Source: Aminobacter aganoensis (GTDB lineage Bacteria > Pseudomonadota > Alphaproteobacteria > Rhizobiales > Rhizobiaceae). From it: DNA of 64,000 nucleotides. The notes under the pieces are model-generated. The model made no database searches and was not told where the DNA came from. It saw nothing but the letters and a program-made list of their open reading frames with translations. The position numbers and the translations under genes are program-made. Location: assembly GCF_014206975.1 (NCBI RefSeq), contig NZ_JACHOU010000002.1:372001-436000 (forward strand). The letters are read 5' to 3'. This document shows, one piece after another, positions 36,153-46,538 of the stretch (positions within the stretch are counted from its first letter, which is position 1; each line of letters begins with the position of its first letter).

Positions 36153-36538
36153 GCGCGCTCTTCCTGTCCCGGCGTGTTGTCGAAGCGATGCACGCCGAGC
36201 AGCTCAGACGCCATGGCGGCGCCCAAGGGCTTCGCGACGAAAATGCGCTTGAGTCGGCCTTGGCACGAGCAGAGAACAAGGCCGCCTACGGCGAGCCCAC
36301 GATCATCGAACTCGCCGCGGCATATCTCTTCGGCATTGCCCGCAACCATGCCTTCGTCGATGGCAACAAACGGACGGCCATCGTAGCTGCCGGCACCTTC
36401 CTCGCCGTCAATGGCTACGAATTGACCGCCGACGATGGCGCGCTCTACCTATTTGTCATGGGTATCGCCGCAGGCGAAATCGATGAAGCAGGTGCGGCCG
36501 CGTTCTTCCGCGACCACACGGTTGCCGTTGAAGACTAG
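36149..36538 (+). CDS. doc: Doc (death-on-curing) Fic-domain toxin
   Basis: The protein has 129 residues. The Fic/Doc motif is intact in GIARNHAFVDGNKRTAIVAA (HxFxDGNK). Doc phosphorylates elongation factor Tu and blocks translation; the paired antitoxin covers the active site. The gene overlaps the antitoxin by 4 bp and ends tail-to-tail with the GreA/B-like gene, overlapping it by 4 bp. Base composition resembles the neighbours, so it does not look newly acquired. Confidence 0.94.
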   Translation: MSALFLSRRVVEAMHAEQLRRHGGAQGLRDENALESALARAENKAAYGEPTIIELAAAYLFGIARNHAFVDGNKRTAIVAAGTFLAVNGYELTADDGALYLFVMGIAAGEIDEAGAAAFFRDHTVAVED

Positions 36539-37005
36539 ACCTGGATTTCGACGATTTCCCAGTCGCGGCCGTTGACGGTGGCGACTTCGCCGACCGCCTT
36601 GCCGAACATGGCCTGGGCCATGGGCGAGACATGCGAAATGCTGCCCTTGGCCGCGTTGGCCTCGTCCTCGCCGACGATGCGCCAGGCGTGACGCTTGCCG
36701 TCATCGTCCTCGATGCTCACCTTCATGCCAAAACGGACGACCGACGTGTCGGGTTCGGGCACCGAAACCTCGGCGTTTTCGCGCCGTGCCTGCCAATAGC
36801 GCAGGTCGCGCGATACAGTCGCGATCCGTTCGCGGTCGGCATCGGCCTCGGCCTTTGCCAGATCCTCGCGCAGGTTCGCGAGTTGGGCTTCGATATGGAC
36901 GAGGCCTTGTTCGGTCACGAGATTTCGCGACGAACTGACCGGCCGCTCGCCGATATCGGCAATGACGTTTTCGCTGTCATCTTCGCGGGTGAAAGCTCTG
37001 CTCAT
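36535..37005 (-). CDS. GreA/GreB family transcription elongation factor
   Basis: The protein has 156 residues. The N-terminal coiled coil is visible (LVHIEAQLANLREDLAKAEA, DADRERIATVSRDLRYWQAR). The C-terminal FKBP-like domain has GKRHAWRIVGEDEANAAKGS and ISHVSPMAQAMFGKAVGEVA. It rescues backtracked RNA polymerase by stimulating transcript cleavage through the secondary channel. The tip acidic residues could not be checked by alignment. It is monocistronic. Confidence 0.9.
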   Translation of the reverse strand: MSRAFTREDDSENVIADIGERPVSSSRNLVTEQGLVHIEAQLANLREDLAKAEADADRERIATVSRDLRYWQARRENAEVSVPEPDTSVVRFGMKVSIEDDDGKRHAWRIVGEDEANAAKGSISHVSPMAQAMFGKAVGEVATVNGRDWEIVEIQV

Positions 37006-37069
37006 GAATTGAACCTAGGTGTTCATAGCTCCGATAACAAGCCAGCCAAACTGACCGACCATTTATGCT

Positions 37070-38074
37070 TCAGGCAAACGCAGAAGTGGGGCGAAGCGAT
37101 GCGACTTCGATCCCGTTCCAGTTCTTCAGCACCGGCCTCGCCGCCTTGGCCAGGGTCGAGGACAACGCCTCGTCGCCAGCCAAAAGCCTGGCAAGGACCG
37201 CCGCGATCATAGCCTCGGCAGCCCTGCCCGCGCCGTCGTCGCATTTGAGCGCGATGCCGAGCCCAAGTTCCGGCACAGCCGCGCAGAAAACGCCTTCGGC
37301 GCCGACCTTGACGAAGATTCGTCCTGGTGCAGCCTGCATCAACTCCGTGTCTGCCCTGTCGGTTCCAGCGACCTGGAAAGGTTCTGCCATGCAGGCCGAC
37401 ATCAGCCGCCGCGCAGCCTTGGCCCTTTCCGCATCCAGGCCATTGCCGGTGACCATGCGCGCAAAGCCCCGCGCCAGGTTCTGCAACGGCACGGCAAAGG
37501 TCGGGATGGAGCAGCCGTCGGTTCCCCGGTTCGTTTCATTGTGGGGCGCACCGGTGACGGCTTCCATCGTCTCGCGGATCATTTGCTGGAAGCGGTGCTC
37601 CGGCCTGACGTAGCCGAGATGGGCGATGCCGAGGTGACGGCAGGTACAGACAAAGGCCGAGTGCTTGCCCGAACAATTGTTGTGCAAGGCGCTCGGCGAT
37701 GCGCCGCTGCGCGCGAGCGCTATCGTGGCCGCATGGTTGGAAGGCCAGTGAGCTCCGCACTCCAGCGCGTCCGGCCCGAGGCCGGCCCTGGCAAGCATTG
37801 CATTCGCCAGTTCGGCATGAGCCGGCTCGCCCGAATGCGAGGCGCAGGCGAGGGCCAGTTCCCGATCGCCGAAGCCATAGGCATCGGCCGCACCGCTTTC
37901 GACGAAGGGCAACGCCTGGATCGCCTTGACCGCCGAGCGCGGAAATACCGGCTGGTCGGCATCGCCGGCGGCAAAAACGGTCTTGCCATCGCCATCGACA
38001 ACGATGACTGCGCCACGATGTGCGCTTTCAACGAGGTCGCCGCGCAGCACCTCGACCAGAACCGGATTCGTCAT
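37070..38074 (-). CDS. ansA: Rhizobial-type L-asparaginase II
   Basis: The protein has 334 residues of the pfam06089 asparaginase family first studied in Rhizobium etli. Landmarks are VFPRSAVKAIQALPFVESGA, LACASHSGEPAHAELANAML and HNNCSGKHSAFVCTCRHLGI, where the Ser-Lys and Cys residues line the active site. It hydrolyses asparagine to aspartate and ammonia. It is the third gene of a thiolase-SDR-asparaginase set divergent from betI, with a 60-bp gap to the SDR gene. The symbol follows rhizobial usage. Confidence 0.93.
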   Translation of the reverse strand: MTNPVLVEVLRGDLVESAHRGAVIVVDGDGKTVFAAGDADQPVFPRSAVKAIQALPFVESGAADAYGFGDRELALACASHSGEPAHAELANAMLARAGLGPDALECGAHWPSNHAATIALARSGASPSALHNNCSGKHSAFVCTCRHLGIAHLGYVRPEHRFQQMIRETMEAVTGAPHNETNRGTDGCSIPTFAVPLQNLARGFARMVTGNGLDAERAKAARRLMSACMAEPFQVAGTDRADTELMQAAPGRIFVKVGAEGVFCAAVPELGLGIALKCDDGAGRAAEAMIAAVLARLLAGDEALSSTLAKAARPVLKNWNGIEVASLRPTSAFA

Positions 38075-38134
38075 TGTTTGCGTGCCTTCTTGCGAATCGA
38101 GGTTGGGCCACGTCCGCCACCAGTCAGCCAGGCG

Positions 38135-38863
38135 TCATGACCTGTCCCCCGATAACCCACCGGCGAGAAATCCGCCATCCACGGCGAGCGTGTGGCCATT
38201 GATGTAGCTGGCTTCCGGCGACAGCAAGAAAGCGGCGGCGGCGGCAATCTCATCCGGCTCGGCACCGCGGCCTTGCGGCACATGATGCCGTGCGATGCCG
38301 CCATTGCCTGCAACGTCCATATCCGCAGGCCCAGCGGCGATGGCGTTCACGCGCACCCCGCGGCCGGCATATTCCAGCGCCAGCACTTCCGACATGAGCT
38401 TGAGCCCTGCCTGCGACGCGGCGACGGCCAATTGCCCGTGATGGGCCCGAAGCCCGGCCACCGTGCCGATGCTGACGATCGAGAGCGAGGCGCCCATCCG
38501 CTCGAGCGCTGCCCGTGCCGCGATGAAGGGGGCAACGAGGTTGACGTCGAGCGCCTCCCGCAGCATTTCGGCGCTGGTGTCCTCGATGGCAGCACTGCGG
38601 GCGAAACCCGCCATCGAGACAAGCCCGCCAACGAGGCCAAGCCTGTCGACCACTTGGTCGAACGCCTCGGCGATGTCGTCCTCGTCGGTCGGGTCGGCTT
38701 CGATGAAGACGACGTCGTCGTTGTCGATCTGGTCCTCGGCCGCTTCGAGAGCGCCGCCGTCGTCATCGATCACCGCCACCGGCCATCCGTCCGCTATCAG
38801 GCGCTCGGCCACTGCAAGGCCGACGCCCGACGCGCCGCCGATGACCACGGCGGAATGCCTCAT
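38135..38863 (-). CDS. SDR family protein lacking the catalytic Tyr-Lys pair
   Basis: The protein has 242 residues with a Rossmann fold. The N-terminal nucleotide-binding motif is VVIGGASGVGLAVAERL, and NNAG is replaced by SMAG. The canonical YxxSK active site reads VAASQ in GQLAVAASQAGLKLM, so Tyr is Val and Lys is Gln. The family's C-terminal INGHTLAVDGGF is normal. It probably does not work as a classical dehydrogenase and may bind cofactor or a partner. Its start overlaps the stop of the upstream thiolase gene by 4 bp. Confidence 0.88.
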   Translation of the reverse strand: MRHSAVVIGGASGVGLAVAERLIADGWPVAVIDDDGGALEAAEDQIDNDDVVFIEADPTDEDDIAEAFDQVVDRLGLVGGLVSMAGFARSAAIEDTSAEMLREALDVNLVAPFIAARAALERMGASLSIVSIGTVAGLRAHHGQLAVAASQAGLKLMSEVLALEYAGRGVRVNAIAAGPADMDVAGNGGIARHHVPQGRGAEPDEIAAAAAFLLSPEASYINGHTLAVDGGFLAGGLSGDRS

Positions 38864-40023
38864 CTGATGCGATCCAGGATCGAGACATAGTTGGCGACAG
38901 CCGCGCCGCCCATGTTGAAGATGCCACCGAGCTTGGCATCCTTGACCTGGATGCCGCCCGCCTCGCCGGCAAGCTGCATGGCGGTCAACACGTGCATCGA
39001 CACGCCGGTGGCGCCGATCGGATGGCCCTTTGACTTGAGGCCACCGGAGGGGTTGACCGGCAGGCGGCCGCCCTTGGCGGTGATGCCCTCCATGGCGAGG
39101 CGGGCGCCCTCGCCGCGCGGCGCAAGGCCCATCGCTTCATATTCGATCAGTTCAGCGATGGTGAAGCAGTCATGCGTCTCGACGAAGGACAGGTCGTCGA
39201 GCGCAACGCCCGCCGATCTCAGCGCCTGGTTCCATGCCAACTCGCACCCTTCGAACTGGAGGATGTCGCGCTTGGACATCGGCAGGAAGTCCTGCACATG
39301 CTCGTTGGCACGGAAGGCGATCGCACGGCGCATCCTCAGCGCGGTCCTGCTGTCGGTCAAGACGAGCGCCGCAGCCCCATCCGACACCAGCGAGCAGTCG
39401 GTCCGCTTCAGCGGGCCGGCGACAAACGGGTTCTTCTCGCTTTCCTGGCGGCAGAAGTCGAAGCCGAAATCCTTGCGCATTTGGGCGTAGGGATTGTCGA
39501 CGCCGTTCTTGTGGTTCTTGGCGGCGATCATCGCCAGCGCGTCCGACTGGTCGCCATAACGCTGGAAATAGGCCTGGGCGATCTTGCCGAACACGCCGGC
39601 AAACCCCGCCGGGGTGTCGCCATCCTCAGGCAGGTAGGAGGCGCGGAGCAGGTTTTTACCTATTTCCGGCCCCGGCGTCGTGGTCATCTGCTCGGCACCG
39701 ACCACCAGCACGATGCGCTGTCCGGCGTTGACTGCGCGAATGCCCTGGCGCACCGCAGCCGAACCCGTCGCGCAGGCATTCTCGACACGCGTCGCCGGCT
39801 TGAAACGCAGGCGGTCGTCGGCCTGCAGGACCAGGCTCGCAGTAAAATCCTGGGCGGAAAAACCGGCGTTGAAATGGCCGAGCACGATTTCGTCGACATC
39901 GTCGGGCCCGATGCCGGCATGCGCCAGCGCCTCGGTGGCAACCTGCGTGATCAGGCTTTCCAGCGTCTCGCCTTCCAGCTTGCCGAAGCGCGAATGCGCC
40001 CAGCCCACGATGCATGCGGTCAT
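38860..40023 (-). CDS. Thiolase family protein (SCPx/acetyl-CoA acetyltransferase type)
   Basis: This encodes 387 residues from the ATG at 40023, which has GGAGACGAAG just upstream. Active-site regions are the nucleophile Cys in [16 protein letters not shown] (about 85-100), [20 protein letters not shown] and [17 protein letters not shown]. The HDCF form of the NEAF motif resembles SCP-2/SCPx thiolases that act on long or branched acyl-CoA. It is the first gene of the set divergent from betI. Partner genes are an unusual SDR and an asparaginase. Confidence 0.92.
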   Translation of the reverse strand: MTACIVGWAHSRFGKLEGETLESLITQVATEALAHAGIGPDDVDEIVLGHFNAGFSAQDFTASLVLQADDRLRFKPATRVENACATGSAAVRQGIRAVNAGQRIVLVVGAEQMTTTPGPEIGKNLLRASYLPEDGDTPAGFAGVFGKIAQAYFQRYGDQSDALAMIAAKNHKNGVDNPYAQMRKDFGFDFCRQESEKNPFVAGPLKRTDCSLVSDGAAALVLTDSRTALRMRRAIAFRANEHVQDFLPMSKRDILQFEGCELAWNQALRSAGVALDDLSFVETHDCFTIAELIEYEAMGLAPRGEGARLAMEGITAKGGRLPVNPSGGLKSKGHPIGATGVSMHVLTAMQLAGEAGGIQVKDAKLGGIFNMGGAAVANYVSILDRIR

Positions 40024-40150
40024 CTTCGTCTCCATCGCCATTGGCATGTTGCGCCATTTGCCGGGCGATTCCAACGCCCTTCAATTCCGTTCAAATATGA
40101 ACAATTACCGGCCACTTTCAATGGCGCATTCGAGACGAAATGCGCCGTGT

Positions 40151-40179
40151 TTTTTATTGATTGATGCGTCAATTAAAAA
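40151..40179 (+). promoter_or_regulatory. Candidate BetI operator in the betI/thiolase divergent region
   Basis: TTTTTATTGA (40151-40160) and TCAATTAAAAA (40169-40179) form an imperfect dyad around TTGATGCG. It lies 26 bp upstream of betI. The TTGA...TCAA core and AT-rich flanks resemble BetI operators of other proteobacteria. It sits in the only gap between the divergent gene sets, so it could control both. Confidence 0.5.
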
Positions 40180-40204
40180 TACCCTGAACATTGGAGGAGC
40201 TTGC

Positions 40205-40798
40205 ATGCCCAAGGTCGGAATGGAGCCGTTGCGCCGCAAGGCGCTGATCGACGCGACGATCTCGGCGATCGGCGAACGCGGCAGCCTTGACGTGACCATG
40301 TCGGAAATCGCCGGCCGTGCTGGCGTGTCTTCCGCCCTCGCCCACCACTATTTCGGCGCCAAGGAAGACCTGCTCGCCGCCACCATGCGACATCTCCTGT
40401 CCGAACTGCTGATCGACACGACTGCGGCACTGCGCGTTGCCGAGACCCCGCGTGCGCGCGTTTCGGCCGTCATCTCGGTCAATTTCTCCGAAAAGCAGTT
40501 CCGCGCCGAGACCATCGCCGCCTGGCTTGCCTTCTATGTCGAGGCGCAGAAGTCGCCGGCCCTGCGCCGCCTGCTGCGGATCTACGCCCACCGCCTGCAA
40601 TCGAACCTGATGAGCGGGCTGACACGGCTGCTGCCCCGCACGGACGCCGAACACGTCGCCGAGGCGACAGCCGCGCTGATCGACGGGCTCTACATTCGCC
40701 GGGCCCTGCGCGACGGCATCCCCAACGCCGCGTCTGCGATCGCACTGGTCGAGGACTATCTGGAAACCAAGCTCTCGCAGGCGGCCCGCGCACGATGA
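40205..40798 (+). CDS. betI: BetI, TetR-family choline-responsive repressor
   Basis: This encodes 197 residues from the ATG at 40205, preceded by GGAGGAG. The HTH is typical BetI ([20 protein letters not shown] then [14 protein letters not shown]). The C-terminal ligand domain ends [20 protein letters not shown]. BetI represses the bet genes and is released by choline. It overlaps betC by 4 bp as the first gene of the operon. Longer upstream readings of the frame are unsupported. Confidence 0.95.
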   Translation: MPKVGMEPLRRKALIDATISAIGERGSLDVTMSEIAGRAGVSSALAHHYFGAKEDLLAATMRHLLSELLIDTTAALRVAETPRARVSAVISVNFSEKQFRAETIAAWLAFYVEAQKSPALRRLLRIYAHRLQSNLMSGLTRLLPRTDAEHVAEATAALIDGLYIRRALRDGIPNAASAIALVEDYLETKLSQAARAR

Positions 40799-42321
40799 CC
40801 AGGAAGCCCAACATTCTCATCGTCATGGTCGACCAACTGGCCGGAACCTTCTTCCCCGACGGTCCCGCCGGCTTCCTGCATGCCCCGCACCTCAAGGCGC
40901 TGGCGGCGCGGGCGGCACGGTTCAGGAACAACTACACCGCCTCGCCGCTCTGCGCGCCAGGCCGCGCCGCCTTCATGAGCGGACAGCTGCCGTCGCGCAC
41001 CGGGGTCTACGACAACGCCGCCGAATTCACGTCATCGGTCCCGACCTTCGCCCACCATTTGCGCGCCGCCGGCTATCACACCGTGCTGTCGGGCAAGATG
41101 CATTTCGTCGGGCCGGACCAGATGCACGGCTTCGAGGAGCGGCTGACGACGGACATCTACCCCGCCGATTTCGGCTGGACGCCCGACTACCGCAAGCCGG
41201 GCGAGCGCATCGACTGGTGGTACCACAATCTCGGCTCGGTCACCGGCGCCGGCACGGCCGAGATTTCCAACCAGATGGAGTATGACGACGAGGTTGCCTT
41301 CCTGGCCACCCAGAAGCTCTACGACTTCGCCCGCGTCTCCGATCAGGCCGAGCCTCGCCCGTGGTGCCTCACCGTCTCCTTCACCCACCCGCACGACCCC
41401 TATGTCGCGCGCCGCCAGTACTGGGACCTCTACGAGGATTGCCCTGCCCTCGAACCGGAGATCGGCTTCATCCCCGAAGACAAGCAGGACCCGCATTCGC
41501 AGCGGCTGTACCTCGCCAGCGACTACGCCAGCTTCGACATCACGCCCGAGCAGGTGCGCCGCTCGCGCCGAGGCTACTTCGCCAACATCACCTACATGGA
41601 CGACAAGGTCGGCGAGCTTCTGTCGGTGCTCGAGCGCACCAACATGCTCGACGACACCGTCATCCTGTTCTGTTCCGACCACGGCGACATGCTCGGCGAG
41701 CGCGGCCTGTGGTTCAAGATGTGCTTCTACGAGGGCTCCGCGCGGGTGCCCCTCATGGTCGCCGGCAAGGGGGTCACGGCTGGATTGATCGAGGCGCCGA
41801 CGTCCAATCTCGACGTTCTGCCGACGCTGTGCGACCTCGCCGGCATCGACCTCTCGGCCATTGCACCCTGGACCGACGGCCAGTCGCTGCTGCCGCTGGC
41901 GCGCGGCGAACAGCGTACCGCTCCGGTGCTGATGGAATACGCAGCCGAAGGTTCCTACGCACCGCTGGTCGCCATCCGCGACGGCCGCTTCAAGTTCGTC
42001 CATTGCGAGATCGACCCGCTGCAACTGTTTGATCTGGAATCGGATCCCCGCGAACTCGACAACCTCGCCGCAGATCCCGCTCACGCCGATCTTGTGGCCG
42101 GCTTCATGGCCAAGGTCCGCGCCCGCTGGGACATGGCGGCGTTCGACGCTGCCGTGCGCGAAAGCCAGGCGCGCCGCTGGGTGATCTATCCCGCGCTGCG
42201 CAACGGCGCCTACTACCCGTGGGATTTCCAGCCGCTGCAAAAAGCATCCGAACGCTACATGCGCAACCACATGGACCTGAACGTGCTCGAAGAGAGCAAG
42301 CGTTTCCCGAGAGGCGAATGA
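40795..42321 (+). CDS. betC: Choline-sulfatase
   Basis: The protein has 508 residues of the type I sulfatase family. The Cys that becomes formylglycine lies in [18 protein letters not shown] (CxPxR). Metal ligands are MVDQL near the N-terminus and [14 protein letters not shown]. The C-terminal [17 protein letters not shown] is typical of choline-sulfatase. It hydrolyses choline-O-sulfate to choline and sulfate, feeding BetA and BetB. It overlaps betI and the next gene by 4 bp, giving a coupled operon. Confidence 0.95.
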   Translation: MTRKPNILIVMVDQLAGTFFPDGPAGFLHAPHLKALAARAARFRNNYTASPLCAPGRAAFMSGQLPSRTGVYDNAAEFTSSVPTFAHHLRAAGYHTVLSGKMHFVGPDQMHGFEERLTTDIYPADFGWTPDYRKPGERIDWWYHNLGSVTGAGTAEISNQMEYDDEVAFLATQKLYDFARVSDQAEPRPWCLTVSFTHPHDPYVARRQYWDLYEDCPALEPEIGFIPEDKQDPHSQRLYLASDYASFDITPEQVRRSRRGYFANITYMDDKVGELLSVLERTNMLDDTVILFCSDHGDMLGERGLWFKMCFYEGSARVPLMVAGKGVTAGLIEAPTSNLDVLPTLCDLAGIDLSAIAPWTDGQSLLPLARGEQRTAPVLMEYAAEGSYAPLVAIRDGRFKFVHCEIDPLQLFDLESDPRELDNLAADPAHADLVAGFMAKVRARWDMAAFDAAVRESQARRWVIYPALRNGAYYPWDFQPLQKASERYMRNHMDLNVLEESKRFPRGE

Positions 42322-43319
42322 TGACCACCACAGTTCCGAGCCTGGACAGGCTGCGCCAGGCCTATGCCGAAACATCGCGCGCGACGCAGCTGACGCCGCT
42401 GCTCGAATCCGCCGCGCTCGCCCGCGAGACGGGTGCTGCGCGCGTCTTCGTCAAGGCCGAGTCGCTGCAATGGGCAGGCTCCTTCAAGGCGCGCGGCGCC
42501 TATTGGCGGCTGAAGCAGCTCACGCCTGACGAAGCGCAGCGCGGCGTGGTCGCCTACTCCTCCGGCAACTTCGCCCAGGGCCTTGCCGCCGCCGGCCAGG
42601 CGCTGGGCATTCCCGTCACCATCGTCATGCCCATCGACGCTCCCGCAGCCAAGCGCGAGGCGACCAAGGGCTACGGCGCCCGCGTCGTGCTGACCGACCA
42701 TGGCGAGCGCGCCCGAGAAGAAGTCGCCGCCGCAAAGGCACGAGAGATCTCGGAGACCGAAGGCCTCGCCTTGCTCCATCCGTTCGACGATCCGGAGATC
42801 GTCGCCGGCCAGGCCGGTGCAGGCCTCGAAGCACTCGACCAGCTGGCGGCAAAGGGCGTTGCCGCCGACGTCGTGCTCTGCCCGGTCGGCGGCGGCGGGC
42901 TCATCGGCGGCGTGGCGCTGGCCTTCCACTACCTCTCGCCATCGACGCAGGTGTTCGCGGTGGAACCGCAAGGCTTCAACGGGATGGGCTCGTCGCTGGC
43001 CCATGGCGCGATCGAAACCATGCCGCTGGGTCCGAAGTCGATCTGCGACGGCCTGATGGCACGCAAGCCGGGCGAAGCGCCCTATGCCGCGGTCACGACG
43101 ACCAATGTGCGCGGGTTGACGGTCGAGGACGCAGCCGTCCGCGGCGCGATGAAGGTGGCCTTCGAGCGCCTGAAGCTCGTGCTCGAGCCATCGGGTGCCT
43201 CGTCGCTCGCGGCACTTCTGGGAGGAAAGGTCGACGTGGCCGGCAAAACCGTGCTCGTCGTCGCAACCGGCGGCAATGTCTCGCTCGCCGATTTCATGGT
43301 CCATGTGAACAATGCTTGA
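42318..43319 (+). CDS. Serine/threonine dehydratase-like PLP enzyme within the bet operon
   Basis: This encodes 333 residues from the ATG at 42318 that overlaps betC. The PLP lysine lies in [16 protein letters not shown], the Gly-rich loop is [15 protein letters not shown], and [17 protein letters not shown] is the Ser/Asn loop. The family deaminates serine or threonine to 2-oxo acids. Its place between betC and betA is unusual for rhizobial bet operons. It may recycle serine formed when betaine is broken down to glycine, which is inference. It overlaps betA by 8 bp. Confidence 0.9.
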   Translation: MMTTTVPSLDRLRQAYAETSRATQLTPLLESAALARETGAARVFVKAESLQWAGSFKARGAYWRLKQLTPDEAQRGVVAYSSGNFAQGLAAAGQALGIPVTIVMPIDAPAAKREATKGYGARVVLTDHGERAREEVAAAKAREISETEGLALLHPFDDPEIVAGQAGAGLEALDQLAAKGVAADVVLCPVGGGGLIGGVALAFHYLSPSTQVFAVEPQGFNGMGSSLAHGAIETMPLGPKSICDGLMARKPGEAPYAAVTTTNVRGLTVEDAAVRGAMKVAFERLKLVLEPSGASSLAALLGGKVDVAGKTVLVVATGGNVSLADFMVHVNNA

Positions 43320-44964
43320 AGCAGATTTCGTAATCGTCGGCTCCGGCTCCGCCGGCTCGGCCATGGCCTATCGCCTGTCGGAAGACGGCAAAAACTCGGT
43401 GATCGTCATCGAATATGGCGGCACCGACTTCGGCCCGCTGATCCAGATGCCGTCGGCGCTATCGATCCCACTCAACATGAGCCGCTACGACTGGGGCTAT
43501 TCGAGCGAACCCGAACCGCATCTCGGCGGCCGCGTGCTCGCCACCCCGCGCGGCAAGGTGCTCGGCGGCTCGTCGTCGATCAATGGCATGGTCTATGTCC
43601 GCGGCCATGCCCACGACTTCGACCATTGGGCCGAACAGGGTGCCACCGGCTGGGGTTATGCCGACGTGCTGCCCTACTTCAAGCGCATGGAGCATTCGAA
43701 CGGCGGCGAGGACGGCTGGCGTGGCACTTCGGGTCCGCTCAATGTGCAGCGCGGCCCGCGCAGGAACCCGCTCTACCAGGCCTTCGTCGAGGCGGGCCAT
43801 CAGGCCGGCTTCGAACTGACCGACGACTACAACGGCTCCAAGCAGGAAGGCTTCGGCGCCATGGAGCAGACCATCCATGGCGGGCGCCGCTGGTCGGTCG
43901 CCAACGCCTATCTGCGGCCGGCGCTGAAGCGCGGAAATGTCCGAGTCGTCAATGGCTTCGCCCGGCGCGTGGTGATCGAGAATCAACGCGCCGTCGGCGT
44001 CGAGATCGAAGCCCGCAAGAAGATCCAGGTCGTCAAGGCACGACGCGAGGTGATCGTTGCCGCGTCCTCGATCAACTCGCCCAAGCTGCTGATGCTGTCG
44101 GGCATCGGCCCCGCCGAACACCTGAAGCAGCACGGCATATCAGTCGTGGCCGACCGGCGCGGCGTCGGCCAGAACCTGCAAGACCATATGGAGCTCTACA
44201 TCCAGCAGGAGGCGACCCAGCCGATCACCCTGCATTCGGTCTTCAATCCGTTCTCCAAGGCGCTGATCGGTGCCGAATGGCTGCTGTTCAAGACCGGCCT
44301 CGGCGCCACCAATCATTTCGAGGCGGCAGCCTTCGTCCGCTCGAAAGCCGGTGTCGACTATCCGGACATCCAGTTCCACTTCCTGCCCGCCGCCGTGCGC
44401 TACGACGGCAAGGCAGCCGCCAAGTCGCATGGCTTCCAGGCGCATGTCGGGCCGATGCGCTCGAAGTCGCGCGGCACGATCACGCTGCGGTCGAACGACC
44501 CGTGGGCCAAGCCGGAGATACGTTTCAATTACATGTCGCATCCCGACGACTGGGAGGATTTCCGCCACTGCATCCGCCTCACCCGCGAGATCTTCGGCCA
44601 GTCCGCCTTCGATCCGTTCCGCGGCAGCGAGATTTCGCCCGGCAGCCACGTGCAGTCCGACGACGAGTTCGACGCGTTCATCCGCGAACATTCGGAGAGC
44701 GCCTACCACCCCTGCGGCACCTGCCGCATGGGCCGCGCCGACGACCCGACAAGCGTGGTCGATCCGGAATGCCGGGTGATCGGCGTCGAGGGCCTGCGCG
44801 TCGCCGACTCCTCGATCTTCCCGCGCGTGACCAACGGCAACCTCAACGGCCCGTCGATCATGACCGGCGAGAAAGCCGCCGACCACATTCTGGGCCGGAC
44901 GCCACTCGCGCCGTCGAACCAGGAGCCGTGGATCAATCCGCGCTGGCAGGTCTCCGACAGATAG
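43312..44964 (+). CDS. betA: Choline dehydrogenase (GMC oxidoreductase)
   Basis: The protein has 550 residues. The FAD motif is [23 protein letters not shown] signatures are [20 protein letters not shown] and [20 protein letters not shown]. The C-terminal catalytic His region is [12 protein letters not shown], with [19 protein letters not shown] after it. It oxidises choline to betaine aldehyde at the inner membrane and can continue to betaine. It follows the dehydratase-like gene with an 8-bp overlap. Confidence 0.95.
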   Translation: MLEADFVIVGSGSAGSAMAYRLSEDGKNSVIVIEYGGTDFGPLIQMPSALSIPLNMSRYDWGYSSEPEPHLGGRVLATPRGKVLGGSSSINGMVYVRGHAHDFDHWAEQGATGWGYADVLPYFKRMEHSNGGEDGWRGTSGPLNVQRGPRRNPLYQAFVEAGHQAGFELTDDYNGSKQEGFGAMEQTIHGGRRWSVANAYLRPALKRGNVRVVNGFARRVVIENQRAVGVEIEARKKIQVVKARREVIVAASSINSPKLLMLSGIGPAEHLKQHGISVVADRRGVGQNLQDHMELYIQQEATQPITLHSVFNPFSKALIGAEWLLFKTGLGATNHFEAAAFVRSKAGVDYPDIQFHFLPAAVRYDGKAAAKSHGFQAHVGPMRSKSRGTITLRSNDPWAKPEIRFNYMSHPDDWEDFRHCIRLTREIFGQSAFDPFRGSEISPGSHVQSDDEFDAFIREHSESAYHPCGTCRMGRADDPTSVVDPECRVIGVEGLRVADSSIFPRVTNGNLNGPSIMTGEKAADHILGRTPLAPSNQEPWINPRWQVSDR

Positions 44965-45016
44965 AGCATCATCCGGCCACCCGTCCGGACACTGAAAATA
45001 CAACTGGAGCAAACGC

Positions 45017-46480
45017 ATGCGCGCCCAGCCAAAAGCCTCGCATTATGTCAACGGCCGCTACATCGACGACGATCGCGGAGCCCTGATCCCCGTCATCTAT
45101 CCGGCGACGGGCGAAGCTATCGCCGAGTTGCGGTCGGCAACGCAGAACATCGTCGAGTTGGCGATCGAGGCCGCGCGCGAGGCGCAGCCGGCCTGGGCGC
45201 GGCTGAAGCCCATCGAGCGCGGCCGCATACTGCGCCGTGCCTCGGACATCCTGCGCGCCCGCAACGAGGAGCTGTCGCGGCTGGAAACCCTCGACACCGG
45301 CAAGGCGATCCAGGAGACGCTGGTGGCGGACGCGGCTTCGGCCGCCGACTGCCTCGAATTCTTCGCCGGCGCGATTGCCGCCTTCAACGGCGACTATGTC
45401 GATCTCGGCGGCCCCTTTGCCTACACCAAGCGCGAGGCGCTCGGTGTTTGCGTCGGCATCGGCGCTTGGAATTATCCGATCCAGATCGCCGGCTGGAAGT
45501 CGGCACCCGCGCTCGCCATGGGCAACGCCATGGTATTCAAGCCCTCGGAGAACACGCCGCTGTCGGCGCTGGCGCTGGCAGAAATCTACACCGAGGCTGG
45601 CCTGCCGGACGGGCTGTTCAACGTCGTCCAGGGTTACGGCGACGTGGGGGCGGCACTCGCCTCGCATCCGGTGGTCGACAAGATCTCGCTCACCGGGTCG
45701 GTGCCCACCGGCAAGAAGGTGCTGGCGCTCGCTGGCTCGCACATGAAGCACGCGACGATGGAGCTCGGCGGCAAGTCGCCGATCATCGTCTTCGACGACG
45801 CCGACCTCGAAAATGCCGTCGGCGGCGCCATGCTCGGCAATTTCTACTCGACCGGCCAGGTCTGTTCCAACGGCACCCGCGTCTTCGTCCAGAATGGCCT
45901 GCACGACCGCTTCGTCGAACGGCTGGTCGAACGCACCAAGTCGATCCGCATCGGCGATCCGCTCGACCCCGAGACGCAGATGGGCCCGCTGGTCAGCAAG
46001 GCCCAGCACGACAAGGTCCTGGACTACATTTCCATTGGCATGAACGAAGGCGCAGAATTGCGTTGCGGTGGTGGGGTGCCGTCGCTGCAGGGCTTCGAAG
46101 GCGGCTCCTTCGTCGAGCCGACTGTCTTCACCGGCGTGACCGACAACATGCGCATCGCCCGCGAGGAGATATTTGGCCCGGTGATGAGCGTGCTCTCCTT
46201 CGACAGCGAGGACGAGGTCATTGCCCGTGCCAACGACACCGAATTCGGCCTTGCTGCCGGCGTGTTCACCAACGACATCATGCGGGGCCATCGCGTCATC
46301 GGCGAACTCAAGGCCGGCACCTGCTGGATCAACGCCTACAATCTGACGCCTGTCGAAATCCCCTTCGGCGGCGCCAGGCAGTCTGGCATCGGCCGCGAGA
46401 ACTCGCTTGCCGCCCTGTCGCACTACTCGCAGCTCAAGACGGTTTATGTCGAGACAGGCGACGTCGCCAGCCCCTACTGA
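45017..46480 (+). CDS. betB: Betaine aldehyde dehydrogenase
   Basis: The protein has 487 residues of the ALDH superfamily. The catalytic Glu is in [17 protein letters not shown] and the Cys in [15 protein letters not shown]. The NAD-site region [20 protein letters not shown] and C-terminal [15 protein letters not shown] are typical BetB. It makes glycine betaine, an osmoprotectant and nutrient. It is the last gene of the operon, 52 bp after betA, and is followed by a strong terminator. Confidence 0.96.
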   Translation: MRAQPKASHYVNGRYIDDDRGALIPVIYPATGEAIAELRSATQNIVELAIEAAREAQPAWARLKPIERGRILRRASDILRARNEELSRLETLDTGKAIQETLVADAASAADCLEFFAGAIAAFNGDYVDLGGPFAYTKREALGVCVGIGAWNYPIQIAGWKSAPALAMGNAMVFKPSENTPLSALALAEIYTEAGLPDGLFNVVQGYGDVGAALASHPVVDKISLTGSVPTGKKVLALAGSHMKHATMELGGKSPIIVFDDADLENAVGGAMLGNFYSTGQVCSNGTRVFVQNGLHDRFVERLVERTKSIRIGDPLDPETQMGPLVSKAQHDKVLDYISIGMNEGAELRCGGGVPSLQGFEGGSFVEPTVFTGVTDNMRIAREEIFGPVMSVLSFDSEDEVIARANDTEFGLAAGVFTNDIMRGHRVIGELKAGTCWINAYNLTPVEIPFGGARQSGIGRENSLAALSHYSQLKTVYVETGDVASPY

Positions 46481-46498
46481 CTGCGCACAGCCTGAAGA

Positions 46499-46525
46499 GA
46501 AAAGCCGGCCAATTGGCCGGCTTTT
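46499..46525 (+). terminator. Bidirectional terminator between betB and the GDP-mannose genes
   Basis: A perfect 24-bp palindrome (AAAGCCGGCCAA/TTGGCCGGCTTT at 46501-46524) is followed by a T on the plus strand, with an A-rich flank that gives T on the minus strand. It separates convergent genes 19 and 14 bp from their stops. Confidence 0.85.
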
Positions 46526-46538
46526 CGTTGGTTCGGAG

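Noticed and set aside
44969-46423. 484-codon minus-strand frame
   Set aside because: It is antisense to betB, a clear aldehyde dehydrogenase.
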